This document shows positions 7,071 to 15,539 of a stretch of 64,000 nucleotides of DNA, in pieces. Origin of the DNA: an uncultured Clostridia bacterium (GTDB lineage: Bacteria > Bacillota > Clostridia > Oscillospirales > Oscillospiraceae); contig CANSAE010000001.1 of assembly GCA_947644595.1 (NCBI GenBank), positions 1 through 64,000 on the forward strand, in the 5' to 3' direction. The stretch's first letter is position 1; each line of letters starts with the position of its first letter. Both the position numbers and the translations under genes were made by a program. The notes under the pieces were generated by a model, which saw only the letters and a list, made by a program, of their open reading frames with translations, did no database searches and had not been told where the DNA came from.

Positions 7071-7696
7071 TGAGAGACCCATATGAAGTTTTAGGCGTGT
7101 CCAGAGATGCGTCTGAGGACGAGATCAAAACCGCATACCGAAAGCTGGCGAAAAAATACCATCCGGACCTGAATCCCGGAGATGAAGAGGCCGCCCGGAA
7201 AATGAATGAAGTCAATGCTGCTTATGACACGATTCAAAGAGGGGAGACCGACCCAGCCTATTCCAGTCCGCAATATGGTTACGGCGGTTACCAGTCCGGC
7301 GGATATCAATACGGCTATCAGACTTATACGGGGAGCCAGCAATATGCTGCGGTCATCGATGCCATCAACAGCCGCCAGTTTCAGGAAGCCCTGCGCCTGC
7401 TGGATGCAGTCCCCGGCAATGTACGGAACGGGGAATGGTTTTTCCTCAGCGCCAACGCCAATTACGGTGTTGGAAATACCATCACGGCTTTGGACCACGC
7501 GAAAAAGGCAGTGAGCATGGAACCCGGAAATCTGCAGTATATTCTCTTTCTCCAACAGCTTCAGCAGGGCAGCGCGGGGTATCAGGATGCATCTGTAGAG
7601 TTCCGATCTGCCCATGTTCCGGGAAGTCTGTGCGCCCCCCTCTGCCTGGCTAATCTGTGCTGTCCGTACAGCATGCCGTTCTGCTTCTGCTGCTGA
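7070..7696 (+). CDS. J-domain protein with C-terminal cysteine-rich tail
   Basis: A 208-residue protein. The N-terminal J domain (about 3-65: [20 protein letters not shown], then KYHPDLNPG with the HPD motif that stimulates DnaK ATPase) is followed by a Gly/Tyr/Gln-rich linker (about 68-100) and a helical region (about 100-180) resembling a small TPR-like repeat. The last 30 residues carry eight cysteines, ending PFCFCC. There is no DnaJ zinc finger or C-terminal substrate domain, so it is a specialised co-chaperone rather than DnaJ itself. It is translationally coupled to the DUF5685 gene and probably delivers DnaK to that protein or to a membrane site. Start ATG 7070 is preferred to GTG 7067 on spacing to GGGAG. 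Confidence 0.85.
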   Translation: MRDPYEVLGVSRDASEDEIKTAYRKLAKKYHPDLNPGDEEAARKMNEVNAAYDTIQRGETDPAYSSPQYGYGGYQSGGYQYGYQTYTGSQQYAAVIDAINSRQFQEALRLLDAVPGNVRNGEWFFLSANANYGVGNTITALDHAKKAVSMEPGNLQYILFLQQLQQGSAGYQDASVEFRSAHVPGSLCAPLCLANLCCPYSMPFCFCC

Positions 7697-7697
7697 T

Positions 7698-7730
7698 AAA
7701 AAAGGAAACGACTGAGTCGTTTCCTTTTTT
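7698..7730 (+). terminator. Bidirectional intrinsic terminator
   Basis: AAAAAAGGAAACGACT and GTCGTTTCCTTTTTT form a perfect stem with a T6 tail on the plus strand and a matching T6 on the minus strand. It separates the J-domain gene from the convergent ATPase gene. Confidence 0.93.
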
Positions 7731-7745
7731 GTTTGTGTAAATATA

Positions 7746-8813
7746 TTATCCGAACAGCTCTAGGATGACATCCTTGGTATAACCGTTCAGCCCCCGGATA
7801 TCCAGATGAGGACGGTAGTGAGTCTCCAATTCATCGTGCAGTGTTTTTGCAGTTTCAAGATGACCGCAGGCCCGGTCCAATAAAACAGCTTTCAACTTCC
7901 TGTTTTCCAGAACGATTCGACGCTGTGTCCGAAGCAGCGTACGGTCCGGAATGGAGTCCAGATGCACCCAGTGGAGATCTTGACATTCCGGTGCGTTTTT
8001 CGGCTCGCAGGCCAAAAATGCGACCCCCCGGGTCGGAAACAGCACAGCCTCCAGCACATCGGGCCGCAGGGGAGATGGGCAGGCAATGGCGTCTGCGCCG
8101 GTGGCAGACGCGCCTTCCAGAACGCGTTTCAAATACGTATCTGCCAGTCCGCAGCGGTTTTCCAGACAAAATACCCGCGGGCACAGCGTCGTGAGGGTGT
8201 CCCATAGGAACACTTGCCCTTGACAGGAGATAGCGCTTAAAAATCGCCGCGTAACTTGCCCGGCAATCTTTTTCCGTTTACCGCTGAACTCTCTGCGCAC
8301 GGCACTGTCTGCCCGCCTCTGGACGGCGGTCAAAATTTCCGGGGTCTGAAATGCACTTCCCCGGATGGCGTCTACCTGCCCAGCCGCGGCAAGATAGGCA
8401 TAAGCGGTATGATATTGTGCCTTGTATGCCCGGGTAACCCCTGCGATTTGTTCCCTATGTGTGCGGACCGCGTCCACATCGCAGAATCTCCCAAGGTTTA
8501 CATAATCTCCGGTTGAGCCGAAAAACTCCGGGTCCAGCACATGAGGAGCGGTCCCATCCGCAAAGCCCACGCCCAACTCTGGGAGATATATGCCGTCCAG
8601 AGAATCCGGGTCGCCGGAACAAATGATGTACTCCACAGTGTAGCCCCGCTCCTCAGCGGCTTTGCCGATATTCCTCATGAAGGTAGATTTCCCGGTGCCT
8701 GGCCCAGCTTTGATGATGTGCAGCATATCTCCCGGGCGGCTGGCGAAATCGCTGTACAGAGAATAGAAGCCCTGGGCACTGTTGGAGCCCAAGAAAAAGG
8801 TCGTATTGTCCAT
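7746..8813 (-). CDS. P-loop ATPase of the PRK06851 type
   Basis: A 355-residue protein matching a Clostridia/Bacilli family of uncharacterised ATPases. It opens FFLGSNSAQGFYSLYSDFA, has a Walker A motif KAGPGTGKST (about residue 38) and the family signature CSGDPDSLDGIYLPELGVGFADGTAPHV. A degenerate second half (IACPSPLRPDVLEAVLFPTRGVAFL) resembles the second nucleotide-binding-like repeat of this family. Start ATG 8813 is chosen over in-frame starts further upstream because GAGGTG lies 6-10 bases away. That ribosome-binding site is the base of an inverted repeat that also forms the terminator of the upstream exporter gene. Biological role unknown. Confidence 0.82.
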   Translation of the reverse strand: MDNTTFFLGSNSAQGFYSLYSDFASRPGDMLHIIKAGPGTGKSTFMRNIGKAAEERGYTVEYIICSGDPDSLDGIYLPELGVGFADGTAPHVLDPEFFGSTGDYVNLGRFCDVDAVRTHREQIAGVTRAYKAQYHTAYAYLAAAGQVDAIRGSAFQTPEILTAVQRRADSAVRREFSGKRKKIAGQVTRRFLSAISCQGQVFLWDTLTTLCPRVFCLENRCGLADTYLKRVLEGASATGADAIACPSPLRPDVLEAVLFPTRGVAFLACEPKNAPECQDLHWVHLDSIPDRTLLRTQRRIVLENRKLKAVLLDRACGHLETAKTLHDELETHYRPHLDIRGLNGYTKDVILELFG

Positions 8814-8821
8814 AATTCGCA

Positions 8822-8873
8822 CCTCGCAACAAAAAAGTGACATCAGCACTTGCTCATGTCACTTTATGCGAGG
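8822..8873 (-). terminator. Terminator nested in a larger inverted repeat that covers the next RBS
   Basis: On the minus strand AAAGTGACAT pairs with ATGTCACTTTTTT to give a terminator for the TauE/SafE gene. The flanking CCTCGCA (8867-8873 complement) and TGCGAGG (8822-8828 complement) extend the stem so that its 3' base contains the GCGAGG ribosome-binding site of the ATPase gene. Confidence 0.65.
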
Positions 8874-8903
8874 AATTGTTCATTTGACAGTGAAAATTCT
8901 TCT

Positions 8904-9677
8904 TTAACCGCGAATCAGGTCTACAAGAAGCTTTACAAACAGCAGGCCAAGGACAACAAAAATCATATAGCGGATATGTTTCGCGCCGCCCTTGATGGCG
9001 AATTTCGTGCCGAAATAGCTGCCCAGCATGCTGCACGCAGCGGCGGGAACGACCAGTACCCACATCACCTGACCGCCCAGTATCCACACCACAGCGGAGG
9101 CCACATTGGAGGCCAGATTGCCTACCTTGGCGCAGCCCGTGGCGGTGAGCAGGTCCATCCCCAGCACCAGGGTGAAGGCCATGAGCATGAAGGTGCCTGT
9201 TCCGGGGCCGATCATACCGTCGTATCCACCGATGAAAAGCCCGATAGCAAAGGAAACTGCCATCTCTGTCTTACGGTTCCAGTTCCGTTCCGGAAGGCTG
9301 CCTTCCTTGCCGAAATCTTTCTTAAAAAACAAAATGACGGCCACAATGGGCAAAGCGATGAGGATGATCGTCTGCAAAATAGCCTGATCCAGATACAGGG
9401 CGATGCGGGTGCCGATGGCAGAGCCGATGAGCGCCCCCACGGCGGAGACGAGGGCCAGCCGCAGATTCATATTTCCGGTTTTGTGGTACCGCCAGGCGGC
9501 CAAAGCGGTGCCGGTGGCGTTTACAACCTTGTTGGTGCCGGAGGCAATATGGGCCGGCAGCCCCACCAGCAGATAAGCCGGCAGGGAAATCATCCCGCCG
9601 CCCCCGGCGACGGAATCCACAAAGCCCGCTAAAAAGATGAGCGGGCAGATAATCACACACATTTTGAGAAATTCCAT
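8904..9677 (-). CDS. Sulfite exporter TauE/SafE family protein
   Basis: A 257-residue integral membrane protein with about eight helices. It has the family repeats GFVDSVAGGGGMISLPAYLLVGLPAHIASGTN (N-terminal half) and GGYDGMIGPGTGTFMLMAF (C-terminal half), each followed by helices typical of the family. Members export sulfite, sulfoacetate or related organosulfur anions, or in some cases import them; the substrate here is not known. AAGGAG lies before ATG 9677. It starts 10 bases after the stop of a small XRE regulator, so the two form an operon in which the regulator probably controls the exporter. Confidence 0.9.
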   Translation of the reverse strand: MEFLKMCVIICPLIFLAGFVDSVAGGGGMISLPAYLLVGLPAHIASGTNKVVNATGTALAAWRYHKTGNMNLRLALVSAVGALIGSAIGTRIALYLDQAILQTIILIALPIVAVILFFKKDFGKEGSLPERNWNRKTEMAVSFAIGLFIGGYDGMIGPGTGTFMLMAFTLVLGMDLLTATGCAKVGNLASNVASAVVWILGGQVMWVLVVPAAACSMLGSYFGTKFAIKGGAKHIRYMIFVVLGLLFVKLLVDLIRG

Positions 9678-9687
9678 GGACTGCTCC

Positions 9688-9894
9688 TTACGGCTCGTCG
9701 GTACGGCCCATCAAGTAATCCATGGGGCAATCCAAGTAGTCTGCAATTTTTCCCAGGCTACCAGCACTAATCATAGAACCGCTGTACAAATTGGTCATTG
9801 TATTTTTATTCAGCCCTAAGTTATCCTTTAAAAGAATATTTTTGCTTTTTGCCACTTTTTTGATGGCTTTGGCGATTTCAGCAGATTCATACAT
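9688..9894 (-). CDS. Small XRE-family helix-turn-helix regulator
   Basis: 68 residues containing one helix-turn-helix of the Cro/C1 type: AEIAKAIKKVAKSKNILLK, LGLNKNTMTNLYSGSMISAG, then the typical end KIADYLDCPMDYLMGR. Nothing else is attached, so it is a stand-alone DNA-binding protein. It is the first gene of a two-gene unit with the exporter. A short inverted repeat, CATAA-N8-TTATG at 9905-9922, lies just upstream and could be its operator. The exact ligand or signal is unknown. Confidence 0.82.
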   Translation of the reverse strand: MYESAEIAKAIKKVAKSKNILLKDNLGLNKNTMTNLYSGSMISAGSLGKIADYLDCPMDYLMGRTDEP

Positions 9895-9904
9895 AAAGTT
9901 TCAC

Positions 9905-9922
9905 CATAATTGTGCAGTTATG
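9905..9922 (-). promoter_or_regulatory. Possible operator of the XRE regulator
   Basis: CATAA (9905-9909), 8 bases, TTATG (9918-9922), 11 bases upstream of the regulator start. The 244-base stretch 9895-10138 holds no gene. I could not identify a convincing promoter for either neighbour: a TTGACA on the minus strand at 9985-9980 lacks a properly spaced -10. Confidence 0.3.
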
Positions 9923-10138
9923 AAAATCTATAAATTAAATCCCAATTCGTTTTTGTGTTTCCAGTGTATAAAATACCATTGTCAACTAGACTTACTTTTT
10001 AGCTACAAGGTAGAACGAACTGGCAAGAACAGCCCCAATGACTAAAGATATGGCGCTTTTTGATTACAAAATGCGTAGTCAAATTTTCCCTATTGTATCA
10101 CATAGTGCGCGAAAAACCAAGAAAAAAGGGGCGAAAAG

Positions 10139-10405
10139 ATGGAATCAATTTTGCGGGAACTGTTTTTCGGAGAAATTTCGCCCATTGAAAGCTTTTACCG
10201 CACGACCCCGCAGGCACGGGAAGCGCGGGAGGCATATACTCAGCTGATGGACAGGTTTGAGGAGCAGATGCGAGGTCCTGCACGAAGAGGTATACGACGC
10301 GGAATGCGACTATCGCATGGAACTGGAGGCGGAGGTGTTTTCCCAGACGTTTTGTCTGGGACCCGGTTCATGCTGGAAATGCTGGACCCTCACATGGTCT
10401 TTTGA
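10139..10405 (+). pseudogene. DUF6809-type gene with two compensating frameshifts
   Basis: The first frame gives MESILRELFFGEISPIESFY and continues to FEEQ (about 10264). The family-like middle, CEVLHEEVYDAECDYRMELE then AEVFSQTFCLG, is in a second frame (about 10269-10358). The first frame returns with TRFMLEMLDPHMVF and TGA 10403-10405. The shift in is one extra base near 10264-10272. The shift out is one missing base at the G-run 10358-10360. Read together the protein would have about 88 residues and match the size and helical, charged pattern of small DUF6809 proteins of unknown function. A ribosome-binding site AAGGGG precedes ATG 10139. As written the frame-1 product would have a nonsense middle of about 30 residues. 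Its 3' end overlaps the convergent ClC gene by 16 bases. Confidence 0.65.
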
Positions 10406-11664
10406 TGCACAAATTCCGGCCGCAGCTTGGAATACTGGATGCGCTGACTGGAGTACAGGCTGAACGGCCCGGAGAGCATATAGCTCACTACGCACACAAT
10501 GGCGAACAGCACGAGGTTTTTACTGTCGAACAGCTCCACGCTCAAAATAATGCTGGCCAGCGGGCAATTTACCACCGCGCAGAACACGCCGATGAGCCCC
10601 AGACCTGCGCCAACGGAAGCGGGGAGACCCAGCAATGGTCCCGTCACACAGCCCATGGTCGCACCGATGAAAAAGGATGGCACGATTTCGCCGCCTTTAT
10701 ATCCAGCGCCCAAAGTAATGGCAGTGAACAAAATCTTTACCAAAAACGCGTACCATACCGCGTGACCCGCGATGGCTTCTTCGATGATGTGGGCGCCCGC
10801 GCCGTTGTAATTATAATTGCCGACCAGCACGGTCAGACACATAACGGTCATGCCGCCGCCCAGAATACGGATATAGTCGTTGTATCCGTACCTCCGCAGG
10901 AAATGCGCCGCGGAGTGGAGCGCCAGACAGAACAGAATACCCACCACAGCGCATACCGCGCCCAGGGCGAGGACCTTTAGGCAGGTAACATAGCCGAAGG
11001 ACACAGTTTCCGCAATCAAATAGGTTTCCGCCTGGATCCCGAAAGAAGCGGCGATGAGCCGGGCGATGTAAGCGGCCAGCAAACAGGGGACAAGGGCGGA
11101 GTAGTGCATGATGCCCACGCTGATAAATTCGATGACAAAAACCGTTGCCGTGACCGGTGTGCCGAATACGGCGGAGAACAGGGCGCTCATGCCGCACATG
11201 GTGATGAGTTTTTGACTGCGTTCATCCAGCTTCAGCATTTTGCCCACACCGCTGCCGACGCAGCCGCCGATTTGCAGTGCCGCACTTTCCCGGCCTACGG
11301 AACCGCCGAACAGATGGGTGATGACCGTGCCGCCGAAAATCAGAAATGCCATGCGGATGGGGACGCTGTGATGGGCGTCCACGATGGATTCGATCACGAT
11401 ATTGGTCCCCGGGTCCCGGCGCAGGCGGGCGATGTGGTAAGCGAATACAATGACCACGCCCGCAAAGGGGAGCCAGTAAATGAGCCAGGGATTTGTCATC
11501 CGGATCATGGTAACATACACGATGGCTTTATAAAATGCCGTGCCGACAAAGCCGCCCAGCAGTCCGATCAGGGAACTCAGCAGCAGCCAGCGCAGAAATA
11601 CAGTGATATACGATGTCACATCACGTTGAAATATCCGTTTGAGATCGGCAAAATAGTGGTGCAT
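10390..11664 (-). CDS. ClC-family anion channel or antiporter
   Basis: A 424-residue membrane protein with the ClC architecture. Conserved ion-path motifs are GSVGRESAALQIG (normally GxGREGP; the gating glutamate is present) and GYKGGEIVPSFFIGA (normally GxFxPSL). The GGE-x-x-P form is what I associate with the fluoride/proton CLC-F branch, so fluoride export is a reasonable but unproven guess. No fluoride riboswitch is visible upstream. ATG 11664 is chosen over GTG 11673 because GGAG lies 8 bases before it. It starts 12 bases after the FtsX gene stop and may be co-transcribed with that transporter. Confidence 0.85.
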   Translation of the reverse strand: MHHYFADLKRIFQRDVTSYITVFLRWLLLSSLIGLLGGFVGTAFYKAIVYVTMIRMTNPWLIYWLPFAGVVIVFAYHIARLRRDPGTNIVIESIVDAHHSVPIRMAFLIFGGTVITHLFGGSVGRESAALQIGGCVGSGVGKMLKLDERSQKLITMCGMSALFSAVFGTPVTATVFVIEFISVGIMHYSALVPCLLAAYIARLIAASFGIQAETYLIAETVSFGYVTCLKVLALGAVCAVVGILFCLALHSAAHFLRRYGYNDYIRILGGGMTVMCLTVLVGNYNYNGAGAHIIEEAIAGHAVWYAFLVKILFTAITLGAGYKGGEIVPSFFIGATMGCVTGPLLGLPASVGAGLGLIGVFCAVVNCPLASIILSVELFDSKNLVLFAIVCVVSYMLSGPFSLYSSQRIQYSKLRPEFVHQKTM

Positions 11665-11676
11665 GAAAAGCACTCC

Positions 11677-14600
11677 TCATTCAATGGATTTTAGGGATTC
11701 GGTCATACTGATCTTACGCAGGCGCAGGCTCATGAGACTGTTGATGAGAATGGCGAAAAAGAAGGTCAAAATCAGGGCATACACATAACTCATGGGCTTG
11801 ATGATGACGGGGAAAAACATAGCGTCCAGTTTGACCTGGGTCATGACATACTGATGGAGCAGTTTTCCGGCAAGCAGCCCCGCAATGGCTCCCATCCCCG
11901 TGAGGATCAGACTTTCCCGGGTAAGGTAGGCAGAAGTCTCTCTGGGATAGAAGCCCAGAACCTTGATGGTTGCGATTTCCCGGATGCGTTCATTGATATT
12001 AATATTTGTTAAATTATACAGCACGATAAAAGCCAGCGCACCGGAACAAACGATCACGATATAAACGATGTAGATCATGCTGGACAAAGAATTGTCGATG
12101 GTCTCCGCGGTATCCGCATTTAGGGTAACATTAGAGATATCCTCCTCATCCAACAGCTGCGCGGCGGTCTGATACAGGTCCAGACCGGTTTGCGTCTTGG
12201 CCAGCATGGAATTGTAGTCCGGAGGCTGACCAATCTGGTTTACATAACTTTTGGGAGATAAAAAGATGTAATTGGTCACATAGTTTTCCATGAGACCGGA
12301 TACGGTGAGCGTCATACTGCCCAATTCCTCATCCGTGACAGTGACGGTGTCTCCCGCGGAAATCCCCAGAAGCTGAGCCAGATTTTCGCAGATGACCAAT
12401 TCTCCATCATCCGGGAAGGGAATGGCTGTACCGGCATAGCGGAGTGAGATAAAGCCATCCAGAGTGTCGGTCTTTGGGATGATGGCGGAGACGCTTTTGG
12501 AAGTACCGTCAAAGGTGATCTCCATTGCTTGGGTGCAGGCCGGGATGGAATCGGATACGAGCGCATGATGACCATCCTGAAAATCGCGGATATCTTCGTC
12601 AGTGAGCGGGTCTGTGAAGTTGATGAGATAGTCATATGTGGAAATTTCCTGAAACTGGTAGTCGACAATATCTGTGATAGAGTCATACAGTCCGAAGCCG
12701 GTGACCAGCAGTGCCGTACATCCGCCGATGCCGATGATCATCAGCATCCTCTGCTTATATTGCGCCACGTTCCGTACAGCGACCTTATGTAAAAAGTTCA
12801 GGCGGTTCCAAAAAAACGGGAGGCGCTCCAATACAATACGTTTGCCGGCTTTCGGCGCTTTGGGGCGCATCAAAATCGCGGGGACTTCCCGTAGTTCCAA
12901 CCGGCAGACATACCAGGTGGCGGCCATGGCGCACAGGAAATATCCGAATACGGTACCGGAAAACAGTGATGGATTAAAGAAAAAGGAGATGTCTGTAATA
13001 TCATACAGGACAGCATAGATAGACCAAATAATGCGAGGCAATGCGTAGGATCCCAGAAGAAAGCCGAAAACGCTTCCCGCAAGAGCTGCGGCGCCGGAAT
13101 AAAGCAGAAATTCTCCGGCAATGGCGCCCTTTCCCATACCCCAGAGCTTTCAGGGTACCGATCAGCGTGCGGTTTTCTTCCACCATGCGGGTCATGGTCG
13201 TGATGCAGACCAGTGCGGCGATCAGGAAGAACAGGAAGGGAAATACCCGGGCGATACTGGTCATAATAGACGTGTCACACTCAAAAGAGGTGTAGCCAAT
13301 ATTGGTATCCCTGCCGAGAACATACGTGGTGGGCCGCTTGATGCTTTGAATTTCTTCCCAGGCGTCAGAAAGGTCCCGCTCAGCGTCGGCGAATTCCTGT
13401 TCGACCTCCGCCTTGCCGTCATAGTATTCCTGCCAACCGTTATTGAGTTCCCGCCGGGCGTTTTCCAACTCTTCGAGACCATCGTCATATGCAGCTTGAC
13501 CGTCCTCCACGGCCTGCTCGGCGTCAAGAAGCCCTGCCTTTGACTGATTGAGTACAGCCTGCTGTTCCAGAAGCTGTGCGGCAGCAGCATCATATTCTGC
13601 CTGCGCCTGGTCCAGCTGTATTTTTGTCTGGTGCATTGGGCCTTCGCCGTAGGCGGCTACACCTGCGTGATATTGCGCCCAGCCGTCTTCCAATTGCAGG
13701 CGGGTCAGTTCCAGCTGTGCCTGCGCTTCTTCCAACTGGACAGTCCCGGCTTCCCACTGTGCTTTCCCACTGTCCAGAGCCTGCCGGGCATCTTGGAGGC
13801 TGCGTTCACTGTCATCCAGGGTCTGCTGCCCGGTAACGATATCCGCTTCAGCCTGTTTGAGTTCCTGATAAGCGTCCTGCAATTCCAGCAGAACCTTGGC
13901 TTTTTCCGCCTCATATTCTGCTCGGGCGTCGGAGTATTCTGCGGTAGCGTCTGTTACGATGTCCTGGTAACGAACGTCAGAGCGGGCAGTTAAAAGTGAT
14001 TTCAAAGGCGCTTCCATCGCGCCGGCAGCGCGCTCATAGGCCTCGGAATAAATCTTTGTCTCTTGCGTGCCTTCCAATATGATGAAAATTTCCGTGAAAT
14101 AGTCTTGCTGAAACGCTTCCGGAAGGACATATATAAAACGGTCCACCGTTCCGGTCCCCAAAGAGGTAGTGCCGCGCTGGCTGTTTAAGTAATAGGGACT
14201 TTGGATGAGACCGACCACCGTGAATTCTGAGACGGTCACAGTATCCAACTGCGTCTCGCCGTATTCTTCAGATATCTTCAGGGTGGTCCCCAGAACCGAC
14301 TGATCCGCGTGCCGGGCATCCAGCAAGCACTCATTTGCAGCGGTCGGCATCCGGCCAGCCTGCAGGACAGGGAGATTCATGCTGTTAGTGACAGAGTGGA
14401 TTCGAACCACCTGATTTGCACCGCCGGCACTGTCAAACAGAACATCTTCCGTGATAGATCCCACGGCAGTCCGAACACCGGGGAGCGCGGAAAATGCGGA
14501 CACATCATCGTCTGTCAAGCCCAGTGTGGAGACCAGGCGATAATCAAACAGTGCCTGCTCGGCAAGATAAATGTTCCCCATCTCCACCAGCGCGTCCTTT

Positions 14601-14719
14601 GTAACATGCAAACCGGCAAAAAAGCCACTGCCCAAGGCCATGATGGCGAAGATTGCCAGAAAGCGGCCGAAACTGTGCCGGATTTCACGGAACAAATTTT
14701 TTCGTAAAGCTCTGTTCAT
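11677..14719 (-). pseudogene. MacB/FtsX-type ABC permease with internal coiled coil, frameshifted
   Basis: Two overlapping reading frames form one protein of about 1010 residues. The N-terminal frame (14719 to about 13130) has MNRALRKNLFREIRHSFGRF, a first membrane helix, an extracellular domain, a long Gln/Glu/Ala-rich coiled coil (about residues 270-450), then a helix and TLIGTLKALGYGKG. The C-terminal frame (13137 to 11677) continues AIAGEFLLYSGAAALAGSVF, a further domain and three helices ending LRKISMTESLKSIE. One extra base in the GGG run (plus-strand CCC 13127-13129) breaks the frame exactly inside a conserved FtsX loop. It sits 4 bases after the ATPase gene of the same transporter. 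Unless corrected by error or slippage, the transporter is inactive. Confidence 0.8.
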
Positions 14720-14723
14720 ATCT

Positions 14724-15425
14724 TCACCATTCAATATCCGCAATGGGAATGGGGACTGCGTTTTTTGTCATACTGCCGACAGTACCGTTTTTAATGGTGA
14801 TTACCCGGTCTGCCATGGCGGTAAGAGCAGAATTGTGGGTGATAATGAGAACGGTCATACCGCTGTTTCTGGAAGCATCCTGCAAAAGCTGCAGGATTTG
14901 CTTGCCAGTGTTGTAATCCAGTGCGCCGGTTGGCTCGTCGCACAGCAGGAGTTTTGGATTTTTGGCCAGGGCACGGGCGATGGCGATCCGCTGCTGTTCG
15001 CCGCCGGAAAGTTGAGCGGGGAAGTTGGACAGCCGCTCTGCCAAGCCTACACGTTCCAGAACGGTCTTCGCATCCAGCGGATGCTCGCTGACAAGATTGG
15101 CCAGCTCCACATTTTCCAATGCGGTAAGGTTTGGTACCAAATTGTAAAACTGAAATATGAACCCCACATCATGCCGCCGATAGGTGGTCAACTGTTTTTC
15201 ATTGAAAGCGGAAATATCCGTGCCGTCCAAGGTCACCCTGCCGTTGGTAGCGCTATCCATACCGCCGAGAATATTCAGCAGCGTAGTCTTTCCTGCGCCG
15301 GAAGGCCCGACGATGACACAGATTTCACCTTGTTCTACAGAAAAGCTTACATTCTGGAGCGCGGGGATGGAAACGTTGCCGGTACGGTAGATTTTTCCCA
15401 CGTGTTCAAATTCCACAAAACTCAT
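14724..15425 (-). CDS. ABC transporter ATP-binding protein, MacB/LolD-like
   Basis: A 233-residue ATPase: Walker [11 protein letters not shown]-loop [20 protein letters not shown], signature [15 protein letters not shown], Walker [14 protein letters not shown]-loop ITHNS. Start ATG 15425 ([13 protein letters not shown]) is preceded by AAGGAGT. It is the partner of the FtsX-type permease that follows and has its own promoter and putative operator. These transporters usually export peptides, lipoproteins or toxic compounds; the substrate is unknown. Confidence 0.92.
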   Translation of the reverse strand: MSFVEFEHVGKIYRTGNVSIPALQNVSFSVEQGEICVIVGPSGAGKTTLLNILGGMDSATNGRVTLDGTDISAFNEKQLTTYRRHDVGFIFQFYNLVPNLTALENVELANLVSEHPLDAKTVLERVGLAERLSNFPAQLSGGEQQRIAIARALAKNPKLLLCDEPTGALDYNTGKQILQLLQDASRNSGMTVLIITHNSALTAMADRVITIKNGTVGSMTKNAVPIPIADIEW

Positions 15426-15456
15426 AGTAAACTCCTTATATGTCCGCAAATCAAAT

Positions 15457-15495
15457 ACTATCTAGCATTTTACGATAGTTTTCTTGCTGGGTCAA
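15457..15495 (-). promoter_or_regulatory. Promoter with operator-like inverted repeat across the -10
   Basis: On the minus strand TTGACC (15495-15490), a 17-base spacer and TAAAAT (15472-15467). The inverted repeat ACTATC (15457-15462) ... GATAGT (15474-15479) spans the -10, as expected for a repressor site of TetR, PadR or GntR type. No such regulator gene lies next to it. Confidence 0.65.
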
Positions 15496-15506
15496 TCCAA
15501 ATGTGC

Positions 15507-15539
15507 ATGAAAAAAGCGCCTGTCAGGCGCTTTTTTCAT
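15507..15539 (-). terminator. Terminator of the Gld-like ABC operon
   Basis: ATGAAAAAAGCGCCTG and CAGGCGCTTTTTTCAT form a near-perfect stem with T6 on both strands. The stop codon of the DUF4340 gene lies in its outer arm. Confidence 0.92.

Noticed and set aside
9980..9985. TTGACA on the minus strand as promoter of the XRE regulator
   Set aside because: No -10-like sequence occurs at 16-18 bases spacing; the nearest TATAC is only 9-10 bases away.
10402..11694. Plus-strand frames of 192 and 196 residues
   Set aside because: They are shadows of the ClC gene on the opposite strand.
13121..13140. Programmed ribosomal frameshift in the FtsX gene
   Set aside because: The sequence does not fit a standard X-XXY-YYZ slippery site in the needed frame and the shift is of the +1 type with no visible stimulator; a G-run indel is simpler.
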